From: Ignavibacteria bacterium
GTDB lineage: Bacteria; Bacteroidota; Ignavibacteria; SZUA-365
DNA: 64,000 bases
Reading direction: 5' to 3'
Assembly: GCA_016720835.1 (NCBI GenBank)
Contig: JADKJW010000006.1
Span: forward strand, 1-64,000
Shown: piece after piece, positions 15,525 through 23,094 of the stretch
Numbering within the stretch: the stretch's first letter is position 1
How the letters are laid out: the number at the start of each line of letters is the position of its first letter
The notes under the pieces: model-generated
The model's input: the letters and a program-made list of their open reading frames with translations, nothing else
Told to the model about the DNA's origin: nothing
Databases searched by the model: none
Made by a program: the position numbers and the translations under genes

Positions 15525-15744
15525 GGCGCATTTTCAGGAACAACGCCTGCTGCTCAACGAGTCCGCTCGTCAATCGAACCGCTTCATTCATGAGCATATA
15601 TCCGTACAGAGTACCGAATGCTGCGATATAAAACGGGGTTTCGTGCGCGCTCATTTCCTCGCGGCGGATCCGCTCCAGTTCAGGCCCTGCGTGATTCCAA
15701 GCCTCCATCCAGCGGCGGGCGTTTTCGGAGTTGATATCAGGCAT
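15517..15744 (-). CDS. Small helical partner of the 14955 nucleotidyltransferase
   Basis: This 75-residue protein (MPDINSENARRWMEAWNHAG, then ELERIRREEMSAHETPFYIA and MLMNEAVRLTSGLVEQQALF) is predicted to be mostly helical and has no family I can name with certainty. Its 8-nt overlap with the downstream nucleotidyltransferase argues for coupled translation and a joint function, probably as an antitoxin or adaptor. G-rich repeats abut it upstream (15755-15845). Confidence 0.65.
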   Translation of the reverse strand: MPDINSENARRWMEAWNHAGPELERIRREEMSAHETPFYIAAFGTLYGYMLMNEAVRLTSGLVEQQALFLKMRHA

Positions 15745-15754
15745 GGTTTATGGG

Positions 15755-15845
15755 CATGCAGCGGAGACGCGGAGACGCGGAGACGCGGGGACGCTGCTGG
15801 ATTTTTTTGTCAGTCCGAGCGAAGTCGAGGACGGGGATGCGGGAT
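15755..15845. repeat. GGAGACGCGG phrase array plus GTCAGTCCGAGCG unit
   Basis: GGAGACGCGGAGACGCGG phrases (15762-15790) are followed by the GTCAGTCCGAGCGAAGTCG unit (about 15808-15838). Reverse-complement phrases (CCGTGTCTCCGCGTCTCC type) stand at about 16285-16316, so the S23 gene between them is bracketed by an inverted pair. Confidence 0.7.
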
Positions 15846-15857
15846 AATTTCATATCG

Positions 15858-16238
15858 CTATTTCAAAAGCCAGGGCTCGGGACGCGAAATCATGCGCACG
15901 AACTTTCCGAGAATTTTGTCGTATTCGAGATAGAGGGAACGGCCTGTTCTCCGATCCAGGTAACCGCACTTCACAGAAAATTCTATCCAGACCTGCGTTT
16001 CGGCTGCTTCCGCTTCAGCATCACTCAGTTTGCTGATGAAGGCAGCAACGTAGCGACGTTTCCGCCACGCTTCGGCGGTGTTCGCGCAAATTGACCGCGA
16101 GGAACGGCGTATCTGACTCGTCAATGAATATTTCTCATCCGACGGAAATGCACGCGACAATTCGAAGATTCGCATCGCCGCATCCAAGGCGAGTTTGTAT
16201 ACGTCGAGATCATTGAACTTCCGAATTGACTGGCTCAT
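15858..16238 (-). CDS. Four-helix-bundle protein (S23/23S rRNA intervening-sequence family)
   Basis: This 126-residue protein has the family pattern FNDLDVYKLALDAAMRIFEL, then SLTSQIRRSSRSICANTAEA (the conserved Q(I/M)RRSxxSIxxNxAE motif), then a C-terminal helix pair. Homologues fold as pentameric four-helix bundles; some lie in rRNA intervening sequences and one relative (Avd) assists diversity-generating retroelements. Here it is a free-standing gene inside a polysaccharide cluster, with no rRNA or reverse transcriptase nearby. Inverted G/C-rich phrase arrays flank it. No biochemical function can be assigned. Confidence 0.85.
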   Translation of the reverse strand: MSQSIRKFNDLDVYKLALDAAMRIFELSRAFPSDEKYSLTSQIRRSSRSICANTAEAWRKRRYVAAFISKLSDAEAEAAETQVWIEFSVKCGYLDRRTGRSLYLEYDKILGKFVRMISRPEPWLLK

Positions 16239-16328
16239 TTGAATTCTTGGAATATATCAACAGAAATTTTCAACTCCGGCTCCCCGTGTCTCCGTGTCTC
16301 CGCGTCTCCGTGTCGGCCAGCCAGAAAC

Positions 16329-17510
16329 TCACATAAACGAAACAACAGCCTCGGCCACGTGCGCGACCATCTCCTCCGTCAGCTCCGGATACACCGGCAG
16401 CGCAAGAATCGTGGCGCAGACGTCGTCGGAAACGGGAAATACGTCGTGCACGGAGGGCACGTCCGCGAAGCATTCCTGCTCGTGAAATGGGACCGGATAA
16501 TACACGGCGCAGCCGATGCCGGCATCGCGCAGATGTTGCACGAGACCGTCGCGGTTCTGCACGCGGATGCAGTATTGGTTGTAAATGTGGCGATAATTGT
16601 GCTCCATCGCCGCGGCTTCATGCACGCGGGCGGGAAGGAGGATGCGGTTCTTCGCATCAAACGCCTGACGGCCTTCCGCTTCGGCGGCGCCGTGTTCCAT
16701 GAACAACCGGGTATACAATGCGGCGTTGCGGCGGCGTCCGTCGGACCACCCGTTCAGGTGCGGGAGTTTCACGTTGAGCACCGCGGCCTGCAGCGCGTCG
16801 AGACGGAAATTGCCGCCGATGACCTGATGGTAATACTGCTTCTCGCCGCCGTGTACGCGCATGATGCGGATGCGCTGCGCCAGCGCGTCGTCGTTCACGG
16901 TGATCACGCCGCCGTCGCCGTAGCCGCCGAGATTCTTGCTCGGGAAAAACGAGAAGCAGCCGACCGTGCCGATACTGCCGACCTTTCTTCCATCCTTGTA
17001 TTCCGTGCCGATGGCTTGCGCGGCGTCTTCGATGACGTGCAGGTTGTGCGCGGCGGCGATGGCCATGATGGCATCCATGTCCGCGCTCTGTCCGTACAGA
17101 TGCACCGGGACGATTGCCTTGATCGCGACGGTATCCTTGTACTGCGCGATGGCGCGCTCGATGGCCGCGGGAGCGATGTTATAACTGACCGGATCGATAT
17201 CGACGAAGATCGGCACGGCGTTGAGCCGCGAGACGACGCCCGCCGTGGCGAAGAAGGAAAACGTGGGAACGATGACGCCGTCGCCGGGCCCGATCCCGAG
17301 CGCCATCATGGCCAGCAGGAGCGCGTCCGTGCCCGACGACACGCCGATGGCGTGCTTCGTGCCGATGAATGCTGCGATGTTCTTCTCGAGCGCCTCGACG
17401 TCGGGTCCGAGAATGAAATACTGGCTCTCGGCCACGCGAAGAACGGCGGCGTCGAGTTCGGGTTTGATGGTCTGGTACTGGGCCTTGAGGTCCAGGAGAG
17501 GGACGTTCAT
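16329..17510 (-). CDS. wlbC: UDP-2-acetamido-2-deoxy-3-oxoglucuronate aminotransferase (WlbC/WbpE)
   Basis: This 393-residue DegT/DnrJ-family PLP aminotransferase has CFSFFPSKNLGGYGDGG with the PLP lysine, VIEDAAQAIGTEYKDGRKVG, and HQVIGGNFRLDALQAAVLNV. It uses glutamate to aminate the 3-keto sugar produced by WlbA; WlbB then acetylates it. Length and motifs fit WbpE/WlbC better than the other DegT gene at 1091, which fits the FdtB group. The start at 17510 (MNVPLLDLKAQY) is the standard N-terminus. Phrase repeats begin about 12 bases upstream. Confidence 0.9.
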   Translation of the reverse strand: MNVPLLDLKAQYQTIKPELDAAVLRVAESQYFILGPDVEALEKNIAAFIGTKHAIGVSSGTDALLLAMMALGIGPGDGVIVPTFSFFATAGVVSRLNAVPIFVDIDPVSYNIAPAAIERAIAQYKDTVAIKAIVPVHLYGQSADMDAIMAIAAAHNLHVIEDAAQAIGTEYKDGRKVGSIGTVGCFSFFPSKNLGGYGDGGVITVNDDALAQRIRIMRVHGGEKQYYHQVIGGNFRLDALQAAVLNVKLPHLNGWSDGRRRNAALYTRLFMEHGAAEAEGRQAFDAKNRILLPARVHEAAAMEHNYRHIYNQYCIRVQNRDGLVQHLRDAGIGCAVYYPVPFHEQECFADVPSVHDVFPVSDDVCATILALPVYPELTEEMVAHVAEAVVSFM

Positions 17511-17520
17511 GTGCTTTCGT

Positions 17521-17682
17521 TGTGAATCGTGAATGGTGAATCGTGAGGTCGTGAGTCGTGAAGTCGTGAGTCGTGATTTGTGAAGTGGTGAATCGTGAGT
17601 GGTGAATCGTGAAGAGCCTGCCCCGAGCCTGTCCGCCGAAGTCCGCCGGAGGCGGACGCAGGTGGGCGTAGTCGAGGGGTGA
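17521..17682 (-). repeat. Phrase repeats and reverse R1, left end of an S23 cassette
   Basis: GTGAATCGTGAGGTCGTGAG phrases (17521-17608) precede a reverse R1 element (17609-17682). The rearrangement is mirrored at 18150-18307 by C-type phrases and a forward R1. The S23 gene at 17702-18127 lies between, giving a compact unit of about 0.67 kb with inverted ends. Confidence 0.8.
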
Positions 17683-17701
17683 GGAGCGATGCCTGCACTA
17701 G

Positions 17702-18127
17702 TCAGGAATCTCGTAGGGAGCGCATCATGGCGCCCAACTGAGCCGATACATGGTCAAGTTCTTCAATGATCGGATCGGCCTCTGGAAGAAACCCCAACCG
17801 TTGAGCAATGACGAACTGGGTATCGAGTTCGCTCGCGGAGCCGGAGGCGATGTTGAGAAAATTCAGCAGTTCCTTGCGACTCCTTCTCGCGGCGCCTTCT
17901 GCAATATTGCTTGGAATGGAGATGGCCGATCGCCGCATTTGTGAGACGAGAGTATACAATTCCTCCTTGGGGAAATTGGATGTCTTGTGGTATACGGTTA
18001 CAACGAGATCTATTCCTCTCTTCCAGACTTCGAGATTTCTATGCGAACGTTGATATCCGCCCATTTGCGGTTCAGCAACAAAAAATTGTTCGAGTTCAAA
18101 ATCTTCGAAATCATCCGACTCGGTCAT
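17702..18127 (-). CDS. Four-helix-bundle protein (S23 family), second copy
   Basis: This protein of up to 141 residues has RSHRNLEVWKRGIDLVVTVY, LVSQMRRSAISIPSNIAEGA and FLNIASGSASELDTQFVIAQ, the standard S23/IVP family sequence. The first 22 residues (ESDDFEDFELEQFF) are unusually acidic; a later ATG in front of GGYQRSHRN would give the ordinary family N-terminus, so the start is uncertain. It is not similar enough to the copy at 15858 to be a recent duplicate. It sits alone between inverted R1 repeats and has lower GC than its neighbours, which fits a separately acquired cassette. Confidence 0.85.
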   Translation of the reverse strand: MTESDDFEDFELEQFFVAEPQMGGYQRSHRNLEVWKRGIDLVVTVYHKTSNFPKEELYTLVSQMRRSAISIPSNIAEGAARRSRKELLNFLNIASGSASELDTQFVIAQRLGFLPEADPIIEELDHVSAQLGAMMRSLRDS

Positions 18128-18149
18128 TGAACGAATTGTTCACAGCGAT

Positions 18150-18304
18150 CTATCTACGACTTCACTATTCACAATTTCCTATTCACGACTTCACGACTCA
18201 CGACTTCACCCTCGGCTTCGCCCACCTGCGTCCGCCTCCGGCGGACTTCGGCGGACAGGCTCGGGGCAAGCTCTTCACGATTCACGACTTCACGATTCAC
18301 GACT
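18150..18304 (+). repeat. C-type phrases and forward R1, right end of the S23 cassette
   Basis: CACGACTTCACGACTCACG phrases flank a full forward R1 (18205-18281). The gmd stop codon (18305-18307, TGA on the minus strand) is formed by the last CTTCAC of the phrase array, so the repeats begin exactly at the end of gmd. Confidence 0.8.
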
Positions 18305-19267
18305 TCACACCGCCAGATCCGCATCCACCATCATTCGCACCAGATCCTCGAAGCGGGTGGCGGCTTTCCAGCCCAGTTCGGAATTGGCGCGCGCGGGATC
18401 GCCGAGGAGGATGTCGACTTCGGCGGGACGGTAGAAGATGTCGTCGGTCTTCACATACTCCCGGTAATCGAGTCCGACATGCGAAAAGGCGGCGTCGACG
18501 AAATCGCGCACGCTGTGCGTCTCGCCCGTGGCGATGACGTAATCGCGCGGCTCCTCCTGCTGCAGGATGAGCCACATCGCTTCGACGTACTCCTTCGCGT
18601 AACCCCAGTCGCGCTTGGCGTCGAGGTTGCCCAGGCGCAGTTCGGTCGCCTTGCCCTGCGTGATCTTCGCCACCGTGGACGTGATTTTTCTCGTGACGAA
18701 TTCGTAGCCGCGGCGGGGCGATTCGTGATTGTAGAGGATGCCGCTCGCGGCCTTCATGCCGTAGGCCTCGCGGTAGTTGCGCGTCAGATGAAACCCCGCC
18801 ACCTTGGTGATGCCGTACGCCGAACGCGGGTGAAATTGTGTGTCTTCGTTCTGCGGCACCTCGTGCACCTTGCCGAACATTTCGCTCGAGCCCGCGAAGT
18901 AGAAGCGGCACTCCGGCGCCACCTGCTTGATGGACGACAGCATGAAATGCGTGCCGTTGATGTTGATGTTGAACGTCGAGAACTCATCCTCGAACGAGTA
19001 GCTCACGAAGCTCTGCGCGGCGAGATGGTAGCATTCGTCCGGCTGCACCTTCCGGATGACGTTGAACAGGCTGGGGTAGCTCTCGAGCGACGCGGGGTGC
19101 AACTGCACCTGCTTCGCGAGATGCCTGATGCGGCCGAGCCGGTGCTCCGGATCTTCGATCGCGACCCGACGCACCAGGCCGTGCACTTCGTAGCCTTTCT
19201 CGAGAAGCAGCTCCGCGAGGTAGCTGCCGTCCTGTCCGGTGATGCCGGTGATCAGTGCCTTTTTCAT
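18305..19267 (-). CDS. gmd: GDP-mannose 4,6-dehydratase
   Basis: This 320-residue short-chain dehydrogenase has the clear GMD signature: ITGITGQDGSYLAELLLEKG, GLVRRVAIEDPEHRL, HLAAQSFVSYSFEDE, SAYGITKVAGFHLTRNYREA and YNHESPRRGYEFVTRKI. It converts GDP-mannose to GDP-4-keto-6-deoxymannose, the precursor of GDP-fucose, rhamnose or perosamine. The enzyme for the next step is not visible in the window. It is slightly shorter than many homologues but complete. It follows the NusG-like gene with only 9 bp between them, making it the first biosynthetic gene of the cluster. Confidence 0.93.
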   Translation of the reverse strand: MKKALITGITGQDGSYLAELLLEKGYEVHGLVRRVAIEDPEHRLGRIRHLAKQVQLHPASLESYPSLFNVIRKVQPDECYHLAAQSFVSYSFEDEFSTFNININGTHFMLSSIKQVAPECRFYFAGSSEMFGKVHEVPQNEDTQFHPRSAYGITKVAGFHLTRNYREAYGMKAASGILYNHESPRRGYEFVTRKITSTVAKITQGKATELRLGNLDAKRDWGYAKEYVEAMWLILQQEEPRDYVIATGETHSVRDFVDAAFSHVGLDYREYVKTDDIFYRPAEVDILLGDPARANSELGWKAATRFEDLVRMMVDADLAV

Positions 19268-19276
19268 TTTACTCCT

Positions 19277-19819
19277 TCACTCCTGTGCCACATCCGCGAG
19301 AGCCACTTCCACCGACACCACCTGGTTGATCGCTTCGATGGAGATGGCGATGCGCGTGTTGCCGCGAAATTCGACGAGGCGGCCGCGCATGCCCGCGAGC
19401 GGTCCGTGCGCCACGCGGACGGGTTGACCGAGCTTCAGCCTGGTCTGTTCCACGCGAATTTCGCGTGGGCGCGTCACCGCGATCTTGAGGCTCTCGATGA
19501 TGTGCGACGGAATGACCGCAAGCTTTCCGCCGAAACCGACGTATTTCAAGGCGCCTTCGCACTCGAGCGCCTTGACGCGCTCGCGCTCGTTGACGCGCAC
19601 GAAGATGTAGCCCGAGAAGAGCGGGACGGATACGAGTTTCTTGCGATCCGTCCATTGTCGAAGCTCGTCGCGCAGCGGGAGGAAACTGGTGATGCCTGCC
19701 TCCTCCAGCCGGGCATGAACTTTCTTTTCGAAACGTCCGCGAGCGTACAGCACGAGCCATCGACGCGCGCGCTCTCTCTCCTCGCGAACCGTCAGGGATG
19801 GCTCCGCCAATTCACTCAC
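19277..19819 (-). CDS. NusG-paralogue transcription antiterminator (UpxY/RfaH-like)
   Basis: This 180-residue NusG-family protein has an N-terminal NGN domain (WLVLYARGRFEKKVHARLEE, then PLFSGYIFVRVNERE) and a C-terminal KOW domain (LGQPVRVAHGPLAGMRGRLV). Specialised NusG paralogues at the head of long polysaccharide operons (UpxY, RfaH, LoaP) keep RNA polymerase from terminating early. Its place as the first gene of a same-strand cluster of more than 19 kb, 9 bp before gmd, fits this. General NusG normally sits beside ribosomal-protein genes, so this is a specialised copy. No ops-like element was identified. Confidence 0.87.
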   Translation of the reverse strand: MSELAEPSLTVREERERARRWLVLYARGRFEKKVHARLEEAGITSFLPLRDELRQWTDRKKLVSVPLFSGYIFVRVNERERVKALECEGALKYVGFGGKLAVIPSHIIESLKIAVTRPREIRVEQTRLKLGQPVRVAHGPLAGMRGRLVEFRGNTRIAISIEAINQVVSVEVALADVAQE

Positions 19820-19924
19820 AGGATTGGTGATTCAGGAGGCTCTGTGCGAGCCGGAAACGTATGGAACACGCGCGCCATCGCGCACCAACCTCTCCGCGTG
19901 ACGGCGGAGTCAGCAGCGGCCGGT

Positions 19925-20704
19925 TCAGTCCTTGCCGGCGATATCCTTCATGAGCGCGGCGGCCTCGCGCTTGAACTGTTCATCATCCTCGTCCTGCACG
20001 GGGAGCTGCGGGATCTTCTGCAGCAGATCGCGCGCCTTCTGGTACTCGTCCATCTCCACGAGATTCCGTGCGGCATCGAGGCGGAACATGATGAACGTGC
20101 CGTTGAGCCCGATCGCCGTGTTGAATTCCTTCTCCGCGATGTCGCGGTCGCCCCAGCCGAGTCCGAGCGGCAGGCGGACGAGGTAGGGTTTCTCGCAGAC
20201 CTTGGCGTGCGTCCGGCCGAGCACGTAATGCGCGACGGCGAGCGCCTGCTTGTCCTCGTTGTTGAGGGCGATCGCCTTTTCGAGATCCGCCTTCACCTCC
20301 TTGACGAGCCCGATCACGCTGAAGATGCCCTTGAACAGCGCGACGCGTCCGTTCGCGATGGCCCGTCGCAGGTAGCCCATCATGCCTTTCGGATTGGCCT
20401 GCACCGTGCGATTGGCGTAGTCGAGCGCCTTGCCGTACATGGCGAGCTGCTCGTCCTTCTGCTTGTCCGTGGCGACGGGGAGGTGCTCCGCAACGTCGAT
20501 GTACGCGCGGCTGATGCGCCAGAGCGTCGCGTAGTTCTTCGGATCCGCGCTCTCCGCCTTCAGGTACAGCTCCAGCGCCTTGCGGTTGTCGAATTTCTCC
20601 TCGACGAGGCGGTCGCCCTCCGCGATCAGGGCTTTCACATCCTGCGCTTCGGCTGCCGCGCCGAGGACGACACACAAGGCGATTGCGAAAAGTACGAGCT
20701 TCAT
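19925..20704 (-). CDS. Periplasmic TPR-like protein
   Basis: This 259-residue secreted protein has a signal peptide (MKLVLFAIALCVVLGAAAEA, predicted cleavage before QDVKA). The mature part reads as tetratricopeptide-like helices: ALELYLKAESADPKNYATLW, then ADLEKAIALNNEDKQALAVA, then EYQKARDLLQKIPQLPV. Such proteins are scaffolds and no specific partner is indicated. It lies 22 bp downstream of the bifunctional-nuclease gene and is probably the last gene of the etfBA operon. The start at 20704 was chosen because it creates the signal peptide; the longer frame to 20980 is out of frame with biology. Confidence 0.8.
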   Translation of the reverse strand: MKLVLFAIALCVVLGAAAEAQDVKALIAEGDRLVEEKFDNRKALELYLKAESADPKNYATLWRISRAYIDVAEHLPVATDKQKDEQLAMYGKALDYANRTVQANPKGMMGYLRRAIANGRVALFKGIFSVIGLVKEVKADLEKAIALNNEDKQALAVAHYVLGRTHAKVCEKPYLVRLPLGLGWGDRDIAEKEFNTAIGLNGTFIMFRLDAARNLVEMDEYQKARDLLQKIPQLPVQDEDDEQFKREAAALMKDIAGKD

Positions 20705-20726
20705 GGCTGACTCCTCCGTGCGTACG

Positions 20727-21299
20727 TCAATCGCTGGCCTGGAGCCGGCGGATCTCATCGCGCATCCGTGCCGCTTCCTCGTAGTCTTCCTGCTGAATGG
20801 CGTCCTGCAGTTTCTGTTGCAATGCTTCGAGTTTCTGTTCCTTGGGTTCCAGCGTGGGAGCGGATGTCTGCGCGGGCTCGGTGTCCTCCTCGCCTTCGGG
20901 AACATACCCGGCTTCGCCGAGGACGTCTTCGGCGACGAAGATGGGGACGCCGAAGCGCACGGCGAGCGCGATCGCGTCACTGGGACGGGAATCGATATCC
21001 TCGTTCAGGGCGGACTCGAAGGCGATGCGCGCGTAGAACGTGCCCTCGCGCAGCTCCGAGATGGTCACATCCACCACGGAAATTCCCGCGGCTTCGATGA
21101 CGTTCTTCAGCAGGTCGTGCGTCATCGGCCTCGGAGGCTTGACGCCTTCGATTTCGAGCGCGATGGCCTGCGCCTCGAACGCGCCGATGATGATCGGGAG
21201 ACGGCGGTTTCCCTCCATTTCCTTGAGGATCAGCGCGTAGGCGCCTCCGCTCGACGAGCTTGTGGACAATCCCAGAATGTCGACCTGTACACGTTCCAA
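20727..21299 (-). CDS. Bifunctional nuclease (DUF151) family protein with C-terminal UVR motif
   Basis: This 190-residue protein's residues 1-130 form the BFN/DUF151 domain (LPIIIGAFEAQAIALEIEG, PRPMTHDLLKNVIEAAG, and SRPSDAIALAVRFGVPIFV). After an acidic, proline-rich linker (about residues 131-150) comes a UvrB/UvrC-type helical hairpin ending EDYEEAARMRDEIRRL. Members in several phyla have reported nuclease activity or serve as regulators, and the UVR motif usually mediates protein contacts. It follows etfA by 44 bp on the same strand. Confidence 0.9.
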   Translation of the reverse strand: MERVQVDILGLSTSSSSGGAYALILKEMEGNRRLPIIIGAFEAQAIALEIEGVKPPRPMTHDLLKNVIEAAGISVVDVTISELREGTFYARIAFESALNEDIDSRPSDAIALAVRFGVPIFVAEDVLGEAGYVPEGEEDTEPAQTSAPTLEPKEQKLEALQQKLQDAIQQEDYEEAARMRDEIRRLQASD

Positions 21300-21343
21300 T
21301 GCATCTCCTGCTGGTGAGCCGAATGTTCGATCCGGAGCGGTCC

Positions 21344-22315
21344 CTACGAACCCATGTGCTGTTTCAACGCATCGGTGAACGCGGGGAGGACTTCGAACAC
21401 GTCACCGACGATGCCGTAATCCGCGGTCTGGAATATCGGCGCGTCCTTGTCCTTGTTGATCGCGACGATCACCTTCGACGACGACATGCCGGCGAGATGC
21501 TGCACGGCGCCGGAGATGCCGCAGGCCACGTACAGCGTCGGCGACACCGTCTTTCCCGTCTGTCCGACCTGCTCGGCGTGCGGCCGCCAGCCGGCATCGA
21601 CCACGGCGCGCGATGCGCCCGTCGCCGCGTGCAGCACGGAGGCGAGGTTCTCGATGAGCGGCCAGTGCTCGGGTCCCTGCATGCCGCGTCCGCCCGAAAC
21701 GATCATGGCGGCCTCCGCGACATCGAGCTTGCCGGAAGCGATGGTGGTGCCTGTGGACTTCACGGCGAACGACGCGTCGGTGAGCCCGGCATCGAACTGT
21801 TCGACGGGACAGACATCGCCGCTCGCCGCGCCGGCGCTGAACACGTTCGGGCGCAGCGAATACACCTGCGCCGCCGTCATAATCTGCACTTTCTCGAGGG
21901 CCTTGCCCGCATAGACCGGGCGCGTGGCGAGGATGGCGCCGTTCTCGACCTGCAGCGCCGTGACGTCGGGAACGAGGGCGCCGTCGAGGCGGACGGCGAG
22001 GCGAGGCGCGAGGTCCTTGCCCATGGCCGTCGCGGAAAGGAAGACGATATCAGCCGCTTCGCGCGCGGCCACCGCCGCGAGTGCCGCCGTGGCCGCAGTG
22101 CTGGAATACAGGTCGAGCCGCGCATCGGCGACCTGCACCACCTTGTTCGCGCCGTATCCGCCGAGGCTTTCGGGCGCCCCGACCGCCGCGCCGAGCACGG
22201 CGGCGGTGACGGTGGCGTTCATGCCGGAGGCGATGCCGGCGGCGGCTTTCACGGCTTCGAGGGACGCTTTTTTTATTGCACCGTCGCGGTGCTCGACAAA
22301 GACGAGAATGTTCAT
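21344..22315 (-). CDS. etfA: Electron transfer flavoprotein alpha subunit
   Basis: This 323-residue ETF alpha subunit has an N-terminal domain starting MNILVFVEHRDGAIKKASLE and the C-terminal FAD-binding signature YVACGISGAVQHLAGMSSS followed by VIVAINKDKDAPIFQTADYG. With EtfB it carries electrons from acyl-CoA and other dehydrogenases to the quinone pool. It lies 29 bp downstream of etfB in the usual order. Length and all motifs are intact. Confidence 0.96.
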   Translation of the reverse strand: MNILVFVEHRDGAIKKASLEAVKAAAGIASGMNATVTAAVLGAAVGAPESLGGYGANKVVQVADARLDLYSSTAATAALAAVAAREAADIVFLSATAMGKDLAPRLAVRLDGALVPDVTALQVENGAILATRPVYAGKALEKVQIMTAAQVYSLRPNVFSAGAASGDVCPVEQFDAGLTDASFAVKSTGTTIASGKLDVAEAAMIVSGGRGMQGPEHWPLIENLASVLHAATGASRAVVDAGWRPHAEQVGQTGKTVSPTLYVACGISGAVQHLAGMSSSKVIVAINKDKDAPIFQTADYGIVGDVFEVLPAFTDALKQHMGS

Positions 22316-22344
22316 GGTGCTGTTCCGGATGTATGCCGAATTCG

Positions 22345-23094
22345 TTAAATCACTTTCGCTTCTTCGTGAAGGAGCTTCACGAGTTCGGGCACGGCATCCG
22401 CGCCCTGGCCGACGATGCGTCCCGCGGCCTTGATCGGCGGCTTCGTCATTTCGACGACGCGCACGCGGTTCTCGAAGGGTGCCGGTTCGATTTCCTCGAT
22501 CGGTTTCTTCTTCGCCGCCATGATGCCCTGCAGCTTCGGATATCGCGGATTGTTGAGCCCCTTCTGCGCCGCAATGACCGCCGGCAGCGCGGTGACGATG
22601 GTCTCCTTACCGCCTTCGATGTCGCGCTCCGCCGTCACGGCTCCGCCGGCATCGATGGTCAGGGAGGATACCGCGGTGACCGACGAAATTCCCAGCATTT
22701 CCGCGATCAACCCGGGGACCTGCCATCCGTCATAATCGATGGACTGGCGGCCGCAGAACACGGCGTCCGCGCTCCGGTCCTTCAGGACGTCCGCGATGGC
22801 CCGGGCCACGCCGAAGGAATCGCGCGCGGAGGCGGTCTTGATGTGGATGCCCTTGTCGGCCCCCATGGCGAAGGCTTTGCGGATGGTCTCTTTTACCTCA
22901 TCCCCACCGACACAGACGACGGTCACGTCACCACCGTGCGCCTCCTTGAGGAGGAGTCCAGCTTCGACGCCGAATTCGTCATACGGGTTCAAAATGAAGG
23001 TCACACCCGACGGATCGATCGACTTGCCGTCGCCGCCCACCAGGATTCTGGCGGTCGTGTCGGGAACATGGCTGATGCAGACGAAGATGTTCAT
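22345..23094 (-). CDS. etfB: Electron transfer flavoprotein beta subunit
   Basis: This 249-residue protein begins MNIFVCISHVPDTTARI and carries GVTFILNPYDEFGVEAGLLL, DAVFCGRQSIDYDGWQVPGL (AMP-binding region) and the closing GMAAKKKP-like segment QGIMAAKKKPIEEIE. It binds AMP and forms the ETF heterodimer with the EtfA subunit encoded next. It is the first gene of a probable etfB-etfA-BFN-TPR operon and is divergent from the metal efflux operon. Confidence 0.96.
   Translation of the reverse strand: MNIFVCISHVPDTTARILVGGDGKSIDPSGVTFILNPYDEFGVEAGLLLKEAHGGDVTVVCVGGDEVKETIRKAFAMGADKGIHIKTASARDSFGVARAIADVLKDRSADAVFCGRQSIDYDGWQVPGLIAEMLGISSVTAVSSLTIDAGGAVTAERDIEGGKETIVTALPAVIAAQKGLNNPRYPKLQGIMAAKKKPIEEIEPAPFENRVRVVEMTKPPIKAAGRIVGQGADAVPELVKLLHEEAKVI

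Noticed and set aside
15858..18127. S23 genes as part of a diversity-generating retroelement
   Set aside because: No reverse transcriptase or template repeat was seen nearby.
18479..20710. Long plus-strand frame of 743 codons opposite gmd, the NusG-like gene and the TPR gene
   Set aside because: It crosses three well-supported minus-strand genes and has no domain-like sequence.
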